6,076 nt of DNA from Methylococcaceae bacterium. GTDB lineage: Bacteria > Pseudomonadota > Gammaproteobacteria > Methylococcales > Methylomonadaceae. Every line of letters begins with the position of its first letter. The stretch's first letter is position 1. This document shows positions 1-5,831 of this stretch, one piece after another. The position numbers and the translations under genes are program-made. A model generated the notes under the pieces. That model was given only the letters and a program-made list of their open reading frames with translations, had not been told where the DNA came from and made no database searches. The stretch spans positions 1 through 6,076 of the forward strand of contig JAUXDP010000195.1 of NCBI GenBank assembly GCA_030618325.1. Reading direction: 5' to 3'.

Positions 1-1182
1 GCTATTAAATTCCCCGACTTTACCTTATGGAAAGAAAGCCAATCGGCCTCTGGTGTTTGTATCCGCTTTACCCCTGAAAATAATGCTGCTGCTCAGGACA
101 TTTGTCGTGGTACAAAATGGTCAGACAGGGCTTGGCCAACACTCTTTGAAACAGCTTACCGATTAGTTTTTAACCCAGGACAAGAGGTATTTAGGCAAAT
201 AACCTACAAAAACAAAGTCTATGGCGTTATCAGCGTTGCTCCAAGTACTGAAATGGAATTAAACCGAGCTTGGGGAAGTATGTCGGTGTTGCTAGAATTA
301 TCAGTTATCACTATTCTAGCCGTATGTTTATTAGTTTATATCTCCATTAACCGTGCGCTACGCCCTGCTCAAACTATCGTCTCTAGCCTTAAAAAATTGC
401 AAACAGGTGATTTATCATTACGTCTGCCTGATTTTGAGCTAACAGAATGGCAGGCAATAAGTTCGGCTATAAATGAGTTAGCAGCTAGTCAGCAGCAATT
501 AATCGCTGAAAGAAAGCAGTTAACCTCTAAACTTATAACACTTCAAGATGAAGAACGGCGTTTTCTGGCAAGAGAGCTACATGATGAATTAGGTCAATGC
601 CTGGCATCAATCAGCGCCTTGGCGGCTTCTATCACTCAAACTGCCGAACAAGATTGTCATGAAATAGTCGAGGAAGCAAAAAACATTTCTCGAATAAATG
701 CACGAATGATGAATACAGTACAAACCATTCTAGTGCGATTACGCCCCGCTGATCTTGATGAATTGGGACTGGAACTCAGTTTAAATAGTTTGATCACCGA
801 ATGGAATACCCAAGCAAATAGTAAAATCCATTTTCAGTTACTGATTAATGGCAACTGCCAGCAATTATATGAACCCTTGCCTATTACGCTGTTCCGTATT
901 ATTCAGGAATGCCTGACGAATATAAGCAAACATTCCAGTGCTAAAACAGCAACAATAGACTTAGAAATAAGCGATAAATTAATTAAACTAACAATAAATG
1001 ATGATGGCAATATTGACACCCTGCCATTTGCAACTAATTCAGGGTTTGGCTTGCTGGGCATCCGTGAAAGGGTATGCCCATTAGGTGGCGAGTTTACCAT
1101 TTCAAAAAATGAATCTGGTGGTCTTAGCATTAAAGTCATAATACCTTTGAATTATGCTAGAGATTTACAACATGATGGCTGA
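1..1182 (+). CDS. Sensor histidine kinase, NarX/UhpB (HisKA_3) class, MoxY-like; 5' partial
   Basis: The frame is open from the first base to TGA, so the true start lies upstream and 393 residues are visible; the in-frame ATG at 253 falls inside the protein and is not the start. The visible order is: the end of a periplasmic sensor region (about 1-90, with two Cys in GVCIRF and DICRG), one transmembrane helix (about 95-117), a HAMP-like linker (about 118-168), then a dimerisation/phosphoacceptor helix with ERRFLARELHDELGQ, whose His is visible residue 194. The ATPase domain follows, with an N box (QECLTNISKH), NDDG and GFGLLGIRERV. This is the kinase architecture that pairs with LuxR-type regulators, and such a regulator overlaps its 3' end. 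The periplasmic part resembles the LapD/MoxY N-terminal domain, which suggests a MoxY-type sensor of methylotrophs; that subfamily call is an inference and the signal is unknown. Confidence 0.9.
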   Translation, partial: AIKFPDFTLWKESQSASGVCIRFTPENNAAAQDICRGTKWSDRAWPTLFETAYRLVFNPGQEVFRQITYKNKVYGVISVAPSTEMELNRAWGSMSVLLELSVITILAVCLLVYISINRALRPAQTIVSSLKKLQTGDLSLRLPDFELTEWQAISSAINELAASQQQLIAERKQLTSKLITLQDEERRFLARELHDELGQCLASISALAASITQTAEQDCHEIVEEAKNISRINARMMNTVQTILVRLRPADLDELGLELSLNSLITEWNTQANSKIHFQLLINGNCQQLYEPLPITLFRIIQECLTNISKHSSAKTATIDLEISDKLIKLTINDDGNIDTLPFATNSGFGLLGIRERVCPLGGEFTISKNESGGLSIKVIIPLNYARDLQHDG

Positions 1183-1831
1183 ACAAAACATTACCATCAT
1201 GTTGGTTGATGATCATGCCATGATTCGAGAGGGCTACCGCTCATTATTAAAAAAACAGTCCAGATTGGAAGTCATTGCTGAAGCGGCTGATGGTGCACAG
1301 GCATATCTACAATTTAAACAGTATCAGCCAGATTTAGTAATCATGGATCTTTCATTACCTGGACAGGGTGGGCTAGAAACAATTACCAGAATTAAACAAC
1401 ATAACCCAAAAGTCCGTATTCTAGTTTTTACCATGCATCAGAACCCTATCTTTGCGTTACAAGCACTTAGAGCCGGTGCATTGGGCTATGTTACTAAAAG
1501 CAGTACAGCTGATGTGCTACTAAAAGCTATCTTTGAGGTTTATGCCAATCACCGAATCCTCAGCCCAGATATTGCCCAAGCACTTGCACTAGAAAAATCA
1601 GGGCATGAATGCATAGCACTAGAATCTTTAACAACTCGCGAATTTGAAATTTTACGCATGCTGGCAGAATCACATTCCAAAGAAGAAATTGCGCTAACCT
1701 TAAACATTAGCCCAAAAACTGTTTCTAACTGCCATTACTTAATCAAAGGAAAATTAAATGTATCCAGTGATATTGAGCTGATTCATTTGGCTATCAGAAT
1801 GCATGTGATTAATTTATTTGATTTACCCTAA
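1172..1831 (+). CDS. Response regulator, NarL/FixJ (LuxR-type) family, MoxX-like
   Basis: This is a cytoplasmic DNA-binding partner of the kinase. The receiver domain covers about residues 1-115, with the acidic pair in MLVDDHAMIREG, the phosphoacceptor Asp in LVIMDLSLPG, a Thr in VFTMH and the conserved Lys in YVTKS. A GerE/LuxR helix-turn-helix follows near the C terminus (LTTREFEILRML, then ISPKTVSNCHYLIKGKLNV). The reading frame also permits ATG at 1154, but that start has no ribosome-binding site and adds six atypical residues. ATG at 1172 (or 1175) has AGAG at 1159-1162 and gives the usual family N terminus. The gene then overlaps the kinase by 8-11 bp, which indicates translational coupling. 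The pair may control one-carbon metabolism if the MoxYX resemblance holds. No target promoter is visible. Confidence 0.92.
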   Translation: MMAEQNITIMLVDDHAMIREGYRSLLKKQSRLEVIAEAADGAQAYLQFKQYQPDLVIMDLSLPGQGGLETITRIKQHNPKVRILVFTMHQNPIFALQALRAGALGYVTKSSTADVLLKAIFEVYANHRILSPDIAQALALEKSGHECIALESLTTREFEILRMLAESHSKEEIALTLNISPKTVSNCHYLIKGKLNVSSDIELIHLAIRMHVINLFDLP

Positions 1832-1891
1832 CTAAATCAGTTGAGCCCCCTTGGACACTAAATGCGGGGAGTTGTGAGTGTGGGGGGGGCT

Positions 1892-1916
1892 AAGGGCTGG
1901 AGAGAAACCAGCCCTT
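1892..1916. terminator. Perfect 9-bp hairpin between convergent genes
   Basis: AAGGGCTGG (1892-1900) and CCAGCCCTT (1908-1916) pair perfectly around a 7-nt loop. It sits in the short gap between the convergent response regulator and catalase genes, the usual place for a shared terminator. A second stem, AGCCCCC (1844-1850) with GGGGGCT (1885-1891), could stack directly on it. A T-run (1929-1935) follows on the + strand, but 12 nt from the stem and inside the catalase 3' end. No U-run follows on the - strand. It is therefore not a textbook intrinsic terminator, and its role as a bidirectional barrier is inferred. Confidence 0.5.
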
Positions 1917-1922
1917 GCCTGA

Positions 1923-3395
1923 TTATGATTTTTTTCTTAAATCACTCATTATAGAATCAATGCGATCAGCATAATCAGGATCGGCTCTTCCAAATTGATC
2001 AAGCATTCGTTGTTGATCTGAATCAGTTGCCTGCACCAAGCCTTCCGCAATCGTTGTGGTTAACTGTTGTTTTTGCGATTCATTCATAATACGGAACAAA
2101 TCACCTGCCTGACTGTAATGATCTTCATCATCCGCTACCCCATGACGTTTAATCCATGCATTTGCCAATATTGGCATAGGCGGTTCTATTACCGATGGCT
2201 CGGGTACTGGCGCTCCTTCGTTAATCTGATCATTTGGATAATAATTAACCTTAGAACTTTGAATGTTGCTTTGTCCGTGTATTGGACAACCTGCCATTGC
2301 GCCATCTCGTTGATAGTGGTTCACCGGACATTTTGCCGCATTGACAGGAATTTGATTGGCATTAACACCAACACGGTAACGATGAGCATCCTGATAAGCT
2401 AATAACCGACCTTGCAACATTTTATCAGGCGATGCACCGATACCAGGCACTAGATTGCTAGGAGCAAAACAGGCTTGCTCCGTCTCAGCAAAGTAATTTT
2501 CAACATTACGGTTTAATTCAAGCTGGCCGACTTCAATCAAAGGAAAGTCAGCATGAGGCCAAATTTTAGTAAGATCAAAAGGGTTAATGCGATAATTCTT
2601 AGCTTCCTCCTCAGTCATAATCTGAACTTTGGCCGTCCAACTTGGGAAATCGCCACGATCAATCGCTTCAACCAAGTCTTGCTGTGCACCAAAAGGCGAT
2701 GCTTGTGCAGCTTCTTCATTGGTCAAACACTTAATGCCCTGATTAGATTTAAAGTGCCATTTCATCCAGAAACGTTCACCCTTATCATTCCAGAAACTAA
2801 AAGTATGTGAACCAAATCCATGCATGTGTCGAAGCGTGGCCGGAATGCCTCTGTCTGACATCAGTATGGTCATTTGATGTAACGATTGCGGGTGATTAGC
2901 CCAGAATTCAAACATAGCCGCTGGATCAGGCAGGTTTGTTCTCGGATTTTTTTTCTGAGAATGAACAAAATCAGGGAATTTAATAGGATCACGCAAAAAG
3001 AAAACCGGCGTGTTATTGCCGACAATATCGTAGTTGCCTTGATCTGTATAAAATTTGATAGCAAAACCACGAGGATCCCGCGCATAGTCGCTGGAATCCT
3101 GACCGCCACCTACGGTAGAAAAGCGAATAAATACCTCCGTTTTCTTTCCTGCTTCCTGTAGAAAGCTTGCAATCGTGTAATCGTTTAATGAATTGCTCAC
3201 GGTGAATGTGCCGTAAGCGCCATTTCCTCTAGCGTGCACTACACGCTCAGAAATTCTCTCACGATTAAAATGAGCTAGCTTTTCAAAAGTATAATGATTA
3301 TCAAAAGTTAAAGCACCATGCTCACCAGCACTGATGCTGTTGTCATCATCTGCAACAGGCGAACCAGTCGCAGTTGTTAAAGTTTGTTTAGTCAT
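1923..3395 (-). CDS. katA: Monofunctional haem catalase (KatA-type, small subunit)
   Basis: This enzyme converts hydrogen peroxide to water and oxygen. At 490 residues it has the small-subunit length, and it carries all the hallmarks: the distal His in RVVHARGNGAYG (His54), the distal Asn in DIVGNNTPVFF (Asn127/128), and the proximal haem-ligand motif RLLAYQDAHRYRVG with Tyr334 as iron ligand. The segment after the haem motif contains KCPVNHYQRDGAM and then an unusual second Cys-Pro (AGCPIHG). No signal peptide is present, so it should be cytoplasmic. The start is set by AGGAG at 3404-3408, 8 nt upstream. A candidate OxyR site lies about 95-130 bp upstream, predicting induction by peroxide. 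The ferritin-like gene upstream is on the same strand, so iron storage and peroxide removal are adjacent. Confidence 0.97.
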   Translation of the reverse strand: MTKQTLTTATGSPVADDDNSISAGEHGALTFDNHYTFEKLAHFNRERISERVVHARGNGAYGTFTVSNSLNDYTIASFLQEAGKKTEVFIRFSTVGGGQDSSDYARDPRGFAIKFYTDQGNYDIVGNNTPVFFLRDPIKFPDFVHSQKKNPRTNLPDPAAMFEFWANHPQSLHQMTILMSDRGIPATLRHMHGFGSHTFSFWNDKGERFWMKWHFKSNQGIKCLTNEEAAQASPFGAQQDLVEAIDRGDFPSWTAKVQIMTEEEAKNYRINPFDLTKIWPHADFPLIEVGQLELNRNVENYFAETEQACFAPSNLVPGIGASPDKMLQGRLLAYQDAHRYRVGVNANQIPVNAAKCPVNHYQRDGAMAGCPIHGQSNIQSSKVNYYPNDQINEGAPVPEPSVIEPPMPILANAWIKRHGVADDEDHYSQAGDLFRIMNESQKQQLTTTIAEGLVQATDSDQQRMLDQFGRADPDYADRIDSIMSDLRKKS

Positions 3396-3436
3396 TGTTT
3401 CTTCTCCTAATAATAGTTGAACAATATAAGAAGCAA

Positions 3437-3465
3437 GTTATAGCTTGTTCTTGTGGTCTAGTTTA
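3437..3465 (-). promoter_or_regulatory. Weak candidate sigma70 promoter for catalase
   Basis: Read on the - strand, TAAACT (3465-3460) and TATAAC (3442-3437) are separated by 17 nt. The -35 matches only three of six consensus bases, as is common for activator-dependent promoters. The OxyR-like site lies 24 bp further upstream, a little further than in the classical arrangement, so the true start site may differ. Confidence 0.25.
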
Positions 3466-3474
3466 GAAAAAACA

Positions 3475-3488
3475 TATACATATGTATA
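3475..3488. promoter_or_regulatory. 14-bp perfect palindrome upstream of catalase
   Basis: TATACATATGTATA is self-complementary over all 14 bases. It lies between the OxyR-like site and the catalase start. It could be a dimeric operator, but alternating AT-rich sequence gives such palindromes easily and no regulator can be named. Confidence 0.3.
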
Positions 3489-3525
3489 ATTGATTGTGTC
3501 TACTATTATGATAGATTGTATCTAT
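3489..3525. promoter_or_regulatory. Tandem OxyR-type binding site
   Basis: The established OxyR consensus is two ATAG-N7-CTAT half-sites (with T and A at set inner positions) separated by 7 bp. Here 3511-3525 reads ATAGATTGTATCTAT, matching every consensus position including the inner T and A. Exactly 7 bp away, 3489-3503 reads ATTGATTGTGTCTAC, with three of four bases right in each tetramer. The two halves agree at 12 of 15 positions on a 22-bp period, as expected for an OxyR tetramer on one face of the helix. The nearest target is the catalase gene. Confidence 0.7.
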
Positions 3526-3563
3526 AGTTATACATTCTGAATGACCATCTGCTGTTTAGAATA

Positions 3564-3852
3564 TTATTTATGAGCGATAGGTTTCTCAGTGAATAAATAA
3601 TCTCTTAATTCTTTGTCTAAGCTTGGGTCTTTTCTTCTTATCCATTCCAGAACCATAGCAGCATGTTCTTTTTCTTCATCACGATTGTGTGCGAGTATTG
3701 CTTTTAACTCATCGTCTTTACACGCATCGACTCTTTGGTTATACCAATCAACCGCTTCCTAGCTCTTCCATTAATGAGGTGATTGCACGATGCATATCTC
3801 GTGTTTCGTCAGTTAATTCATTAATTGGTTCGTGGTACCCTTCATTTGCCAT
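3564..3852 (-). pseudogene. Encapsulated-ferritin-type iron oxidase (EncFtn), frameshifted
   Basis: From ATG at 3852 the frame reads MANEGYHEPINELTDETRD and on to SLMEELGSG, then stops at 3748-3750. Removing one G (one of the two C at 3758-3759 on the + strand) restores a 95-residue protein continuing EAVDWYNQRVDACKDDELK, then AHNRDEEKEHAAMVLEWIRR and DYLFTEKPIAHK. This is the short ferritin-like family that oxidises iron inside encapsulin shells. In the corrected protein, Glu30, Glu60 and His63 correspond to the ferroxidase ligands Glu32, Glu62 and His65 of the Rhodospirillum rubrum protein. The protein ends just after the core, with no C-terminal encapsulin-targeting tail, and no encapsulin gene is in the window. 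AGGA at 3860-3863 is well spaced for the start, and the codons on both sides of the break are well preserved. That suggests a very recent mutation or a sequencing error. Confidence 0.88.
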
Positions 3853-4033
3853 TTTGATTTCCTATGTGTTTGCTTATAGAATTGATAGTTTAATAGACTG
3901 AATGCAGAGGGATTAGATATATTCAGAACCCTGCCTATAGGTAAAATTCTTCTAAATATCAATATTGCCCAAAAAAAAATCCTAATTAGTATAAATTTTA
4001 GCTAAATTCTTCCATCAAGACGTAAACAGAATT
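3853..4033. other. AT-rich intergenic region upstream of the ferritin-like gene
   Basis: About 180 bp separate the slipin terminator from the ferritin-like start. On the - strand, three CTAT words occur at irregular spacing (about 3870-3895), but they do not form an OxyR site. TATAAG (near 3875) could be a -10 box but lacks a good -35. No gene is seen here. Confidence 0.4.
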
Positions 4034-4068
4034 AAAAAAACCAATCCCCCTCTTTTTTCAAAGAGGGG
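4034..4068 (-). terminator. Intrinsic terminator of the slipin operon
   Basis: On the - strand, CCCCTCTTT (4068-4060) pairs perfectly with AAAGAGGGG (4055-4047) around a GAAA loop. Six bases later comes a run of seven T (4040-4034). It starts 21 bp after the slipin stop codon. The stem sequence with its flanks looks like a type of hairpin often found dispersed in bacterial genomes, so it may also be a copy of a repeat. Confidence 0.75.
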
Positions 4069-4089
4069 AATTAAGACCAAAACACACTT

Positions 4090-5256
4090 TTATTGCCTTT
4101 TGACAGGAGGCGAAGGAATTTTAACCATATCATTCATAACACCATCTAAACCGCCATACACATTGAGCGTATTAATTTGCGAAATGATTTTTTCCAATAC
4201 TTCTAACTCTTTCAAGCGCAGGAGGACTGGGTTACCTTCCATCACTTTAGCTGTGTTGTGAAGCGATCTGGTTGCTTGCGTTTCTTCGCGGCGTTTAATC
4301 AAGTTGGCTTCTGCCATTTTTTCAGCTTCTACCACTTGGGTTAAAATCGCTTTCATTTCACCTGGCAAAATAATATCCCTAGCACCCACAGATTTTAATT
4401 CAATACCATATTCAGCCACTTTACTGATAACGATATGCAAAATTTGCTGGTTCAATTTGTTTTTATCTGCCAACAGCTCATCCAGTGTTTGAGTGGAAAC
4501 GATGGTACGCAAGGCCAATTGCAACTCACGATATAAAAAATCGGTATGGTCTGCCAATTCTTCTGATACTTTTTGGGCATCATGCACTTGCCAAGTTGCT
4601 GACAAGTTTACCCGTAAACTTACCCGGTCTTTGGTCAATATTTCCTGACCATTAACTTCCATATTTTGCAATCTGCAATCAATCTGTTTGACCTTTAGGC
4701 TACGGTTAAACTTCCACCAAACATAGTTGCCTGCATTTAAAGTCGATTCTTTTTCACCATCCACCTCCAAAAACCCTACATGCCTTTCTGGAATTGTCGC
4801 GGCAATAACCGCATTTAAAACAGAGCTTTTTAACGGGCTTTCTTTTGCTGCCAACACCATTCTTGCCAAGGTTTTATCCAGCTTAAAGCTTTCTGAAATA
4901 TCTACTTTAACGATCTTGATTTCATCAAACCCTTTCCAGTAAGCACCTTGCTGCGCAGGCGCCTTAATTTCTTTTAGCACCTTATTTTGGTAGATCAATC
5001 CCACTTCTTGCTCAGCAGTTTCCCATGTTTGGATATGCTTAAGCATTTTATCAGGATGAAGTTTTAATACATTGCTCACATCTTCGCTAATACCTTTTGT
5101 CAGGGTATCAGTAATATCCAGTAATAAAATTCGGTATTGCTTTTTCCAGTCTACTATTTTATGGACACCGGGTTCCAACACATCGCTAAATTGTTCATTT
5201 TTGAACAACAAAGCACGATGTGTTTCAGGAACGATAACTTTCTTGATAAACAGCAT
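4090..5256 (-). CDS. Slipin/SPFH (band 7) family protein with three tandem N-terminal motifs
   Basis: SPFH proteins oligomerise into membrane-associated scaffolds. The SPFH core is about residues 150-305 of 388 (TIPERHVGFLEVDGE, then DRVSLRVNLSATWQV, RELQLALRTIVSTQTLDELL and YGIELKSVGARDIILPGEMK). It is followed by an Ala/Glu-rich helical or coiled-coil stretch (about 306-360). No transmembrane segment is visible at the N terminus, unlike typical stomatins and slipins. The beta-motif at 158-194 appears twice more upstream (about 12-48 and 83-120). The start is fixed by AAGGAG at 5263-5268, 6 nt upstream. The gene is on the same strand as the tRNA-like array and its sigma54 promoter, with no clear terminator between, so co-transcription is likely. 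A role in RNA repair is inferred from that position only. Confidence 0.85.
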   Translation of the reverse strand: MLFIKKVIVPETHRALLFKNEQFSDVLEPGVHKIVDWKKQYRILLLDITDTLTKGISEDVSNVLKLHPDKMLKHIQTWETAEQEVGLIYQNKVLKEIKAPAQQGAYWKGFDEIKIVKVDISESFKLDKTLARMVLAAKESPLKSSVLNAVIAATIPERHVGFLEVDGEKESTLNAGNYVWWKFNRSLKVKQIDCRLQNMEVNGQEILTKDRVSLRVNLSATWQVHDAQKVSEELADHTDFLYRELQLALRTIVSTQTLDELLADKNKLNQQILHIVISKVAEYGIELKSVGARDIILPGEMKAILTQVVEAEKMAEANLIKRREETQATRSLHNTAKVMEGNPVLLRLKELEVLEKIISQINTLNVYGGLDGVMNDMVKIPSPPVKRQ

Positions 5257-5525
5257 GTTGTTCTCCTTTTATATTTAATTTAAAGTGTAAATACTCCGCA
5301 CTTAAACTGGCTTGATGATTTATCTGATTCAGGTGTTATTGCTAAAAATGACAAAAATATGCCATAAAATATCAATAACTCGTAAACCACAAACCCACCA
5401 CCAAGGCAGAATAAGTACTGATGTATTGAGCTGACACAATTCAGCATTATGGCTATTGGTCTGTTTCACAATCCTTTCGCCGTCAAAAGCTTTATCCTGT
5501 AAGTTCTCCACAATCGGAAGTATTT
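5257..5525 (-). other. Spacer between structured RNA and slipin gene
   Basis: About 270 bp with no convincing gene. A GTG-started frame (5511-5329, 60 codons) has no ribosome-binding site and no recognisable motif. No hairpin followed by a U-run is seen on the - strand, so transcripts from the sigma54 promoter could read through into the slipin gene. No good sigma70 promoter for slipin was found here. A GGCGAAAG word on the - strand (about 5490-5480) fits the short motif reported in bacterial Y RNAs, but alone this means little. Confidence 0.4.
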
Positions 5526-5570
5526 AACACTGTCCCTAAGGACGGTTTTGTTTCCACTATCTAAAGTGTT
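5526..5570 (-). ncRNA. Stem-loop downstream of the tRNA-like units
   Basis: On the - strand, AACACT (5570-5565) pairs with AGTGTT (5531-5526), enclosing a tight hairpin GTCC-TTAG-GGAC (5543-5532). No U-run follows on this strand, so it is not a standard terminator; it may mark the 3' end of the structured RNA or a processing site. On the + strand the inner hairpin is followed by TTTTGTTT and looks more like a terminator, but no + strand gene precedes it. Confidence 0.4.
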
Positions 5571-5581
5571 GCCATTCGGCG

Positions 5582-5653
5582 GTTCACTAGCTGGAATCGA
5601 ACCAGCTTCAGATCGATTAATAGTCGATTACTCTGCCAATGAGTTATAGTGAT
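5582..5653 (-). tRNA. tRNA-Asn-like cloverleaf, anticodon ATT, probably a tRNA mimic
   Basis: Read on the - strand, all four arms form. Acceptor strands are ATCACTA (5653-5647) and TAGTGAA (5589-5583); then T8 and A9; D stem ACTC/GAGT with a GG-containing loop; anticodon stem ATCGA/TCGAT with loop CTATTAA (5623-5617); 5-nt variable loop; T arm GCTGG-TTCGATT-CCAGC (5606-5590). The anticodon is ATT at 5621-5619. Bacterial tRNA-Asn normally has GTT. The first acceptor pair is A-A, position 73 is C, and no CCA follows. These faults argue against a working translational tRNA and for a decoy, a mimic, or a decayed gene. It begins at the base right after the CCA of the preceding unit and lies in the sigma54-driven transcript. 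Confidence 0.7.
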
Positions 5654-5726
5654 TGGAGTCATTAGATGGATTTGAACCATCAGATCCGAAGATTTTCCAG
5701 TTGCGTTATTGCATAACGCTAATGAC
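5654..5726 (-). ncRNA. tRNA-like RNA with encoded CCA but no normal anticodon arm
   Basis: On the - strand a perfect 7-bp acceptor stem (GTCATTA 5726-5720 with TAATGAC 5664-5658) abuts a canonical T arm (GATGG-TTCAAAT-CCATC, 5681-5665). The acceptor is followed by T73 and an encoded CCA (5656-5654). In place of the D arm there is a 6-bp hairpin, GCGTTA-TGCAA-TAACGC (5719-5703). The 21-nt anticodon region forms no 5-bp stem with a 7-nt loop. Instead it holds ATC-TTCG-GAT, a UUCG tetraloop closed by C-G. It should look like a tRNA to RNase P and CCA-end enzymes but cannot decode. Bacterial Y RNAs with tRNA-like modules are known beside rtc genes in Salmonella; this may be an analogue, though it is not clearly homologous. 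Confidence 0.7.
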
Positions 5727-5733
5727 AATGTCT

Positions 5734-5818
5734 AACTTGTACAAGCCGATACACTCGGGACTTATAAGCCTGGTGTCAGGCTGGTATACGGAACCAGCGC
5801 CGCAAGTTTGTATAAGTT
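5734..5818 (-). ncRNA. Multi-branched structured RNA at the 5' end of the sigma54 transcript
   Basis: An 11-position outer stem (AACTTATACAA 5818-5808 with TTGTACAAGTT 5744-5734, one A-C mismatch) encloses several hairpins. These are GCTGGT-TCCGTAT-ACCAGC (5798-5780), AGCCTG-ACAC-CAGGCT (5782-5767, sharing three bases with the first) and CCGA-GTGTA-TCGG (5758-5746). The predicted transcription start, about 5821, falls 3 nt before the outer stem, as expected for an RNA that begins with its closing helix. No T-loop motif is seen, so it is not a normal tRNA. It could be a degenerate tRNA-like or Y-RNA-type module, or a leader switch, because the first two hairpins exclude each other. Confidence 0.5.
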
Positions 5819-5831
5819 ACGATAAGAACAA

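Noticed and set aside
903..1139. 78-codon - strand frame inside the kinase gene
   Set aside because: It is antisense to the ATPase domain with its N and G boxes; no independent support.
1154..1171. Earlier ATG for the response regulator
   Set aside because: No Shine-Dalgarno sequence precedes it and the six extra residues are not typical of the family; 1172/1175 has AGAG at suitable spacing.
1882..1889. Run of eight G as a phase-variation tract
   Set aside because: It lies in the gap between convergent genes, outside any reading frame or promoter, so slippage would have no obvious switch effect; it more likely forms part of the hairpin structure.
2067..3161. Several 79-111-codon frames within the catalase gene, on both strands
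   Set aside because: All are shadows of the catalase reading frame and none has motifs or ribosome-binding sites.
3689..3901. 70-codon + strand frame
   Set aside because: It is antisense to the ferritin-like gene, whose conserved motifs on the - strand account for this DNA.
5329..5511. 60-codon - strand frame (GTG start) with a hydrophobic C terminus
   Set aside because: No ribosome-binding site, odd composition (a run of three Trp) and no family resemblance. A tiny membrane peptide cannot be excluded, but support is too weak to list it as a gene.
5532..5548. Hairpin as an intrinsic terminator of the tRNA-like transcript
   Set aside because: On the transcribed (-) strand it is followed by GTTAAATAC rather than a U-run; only the + strand shows a T-rich flank and no + strand gene ends there.
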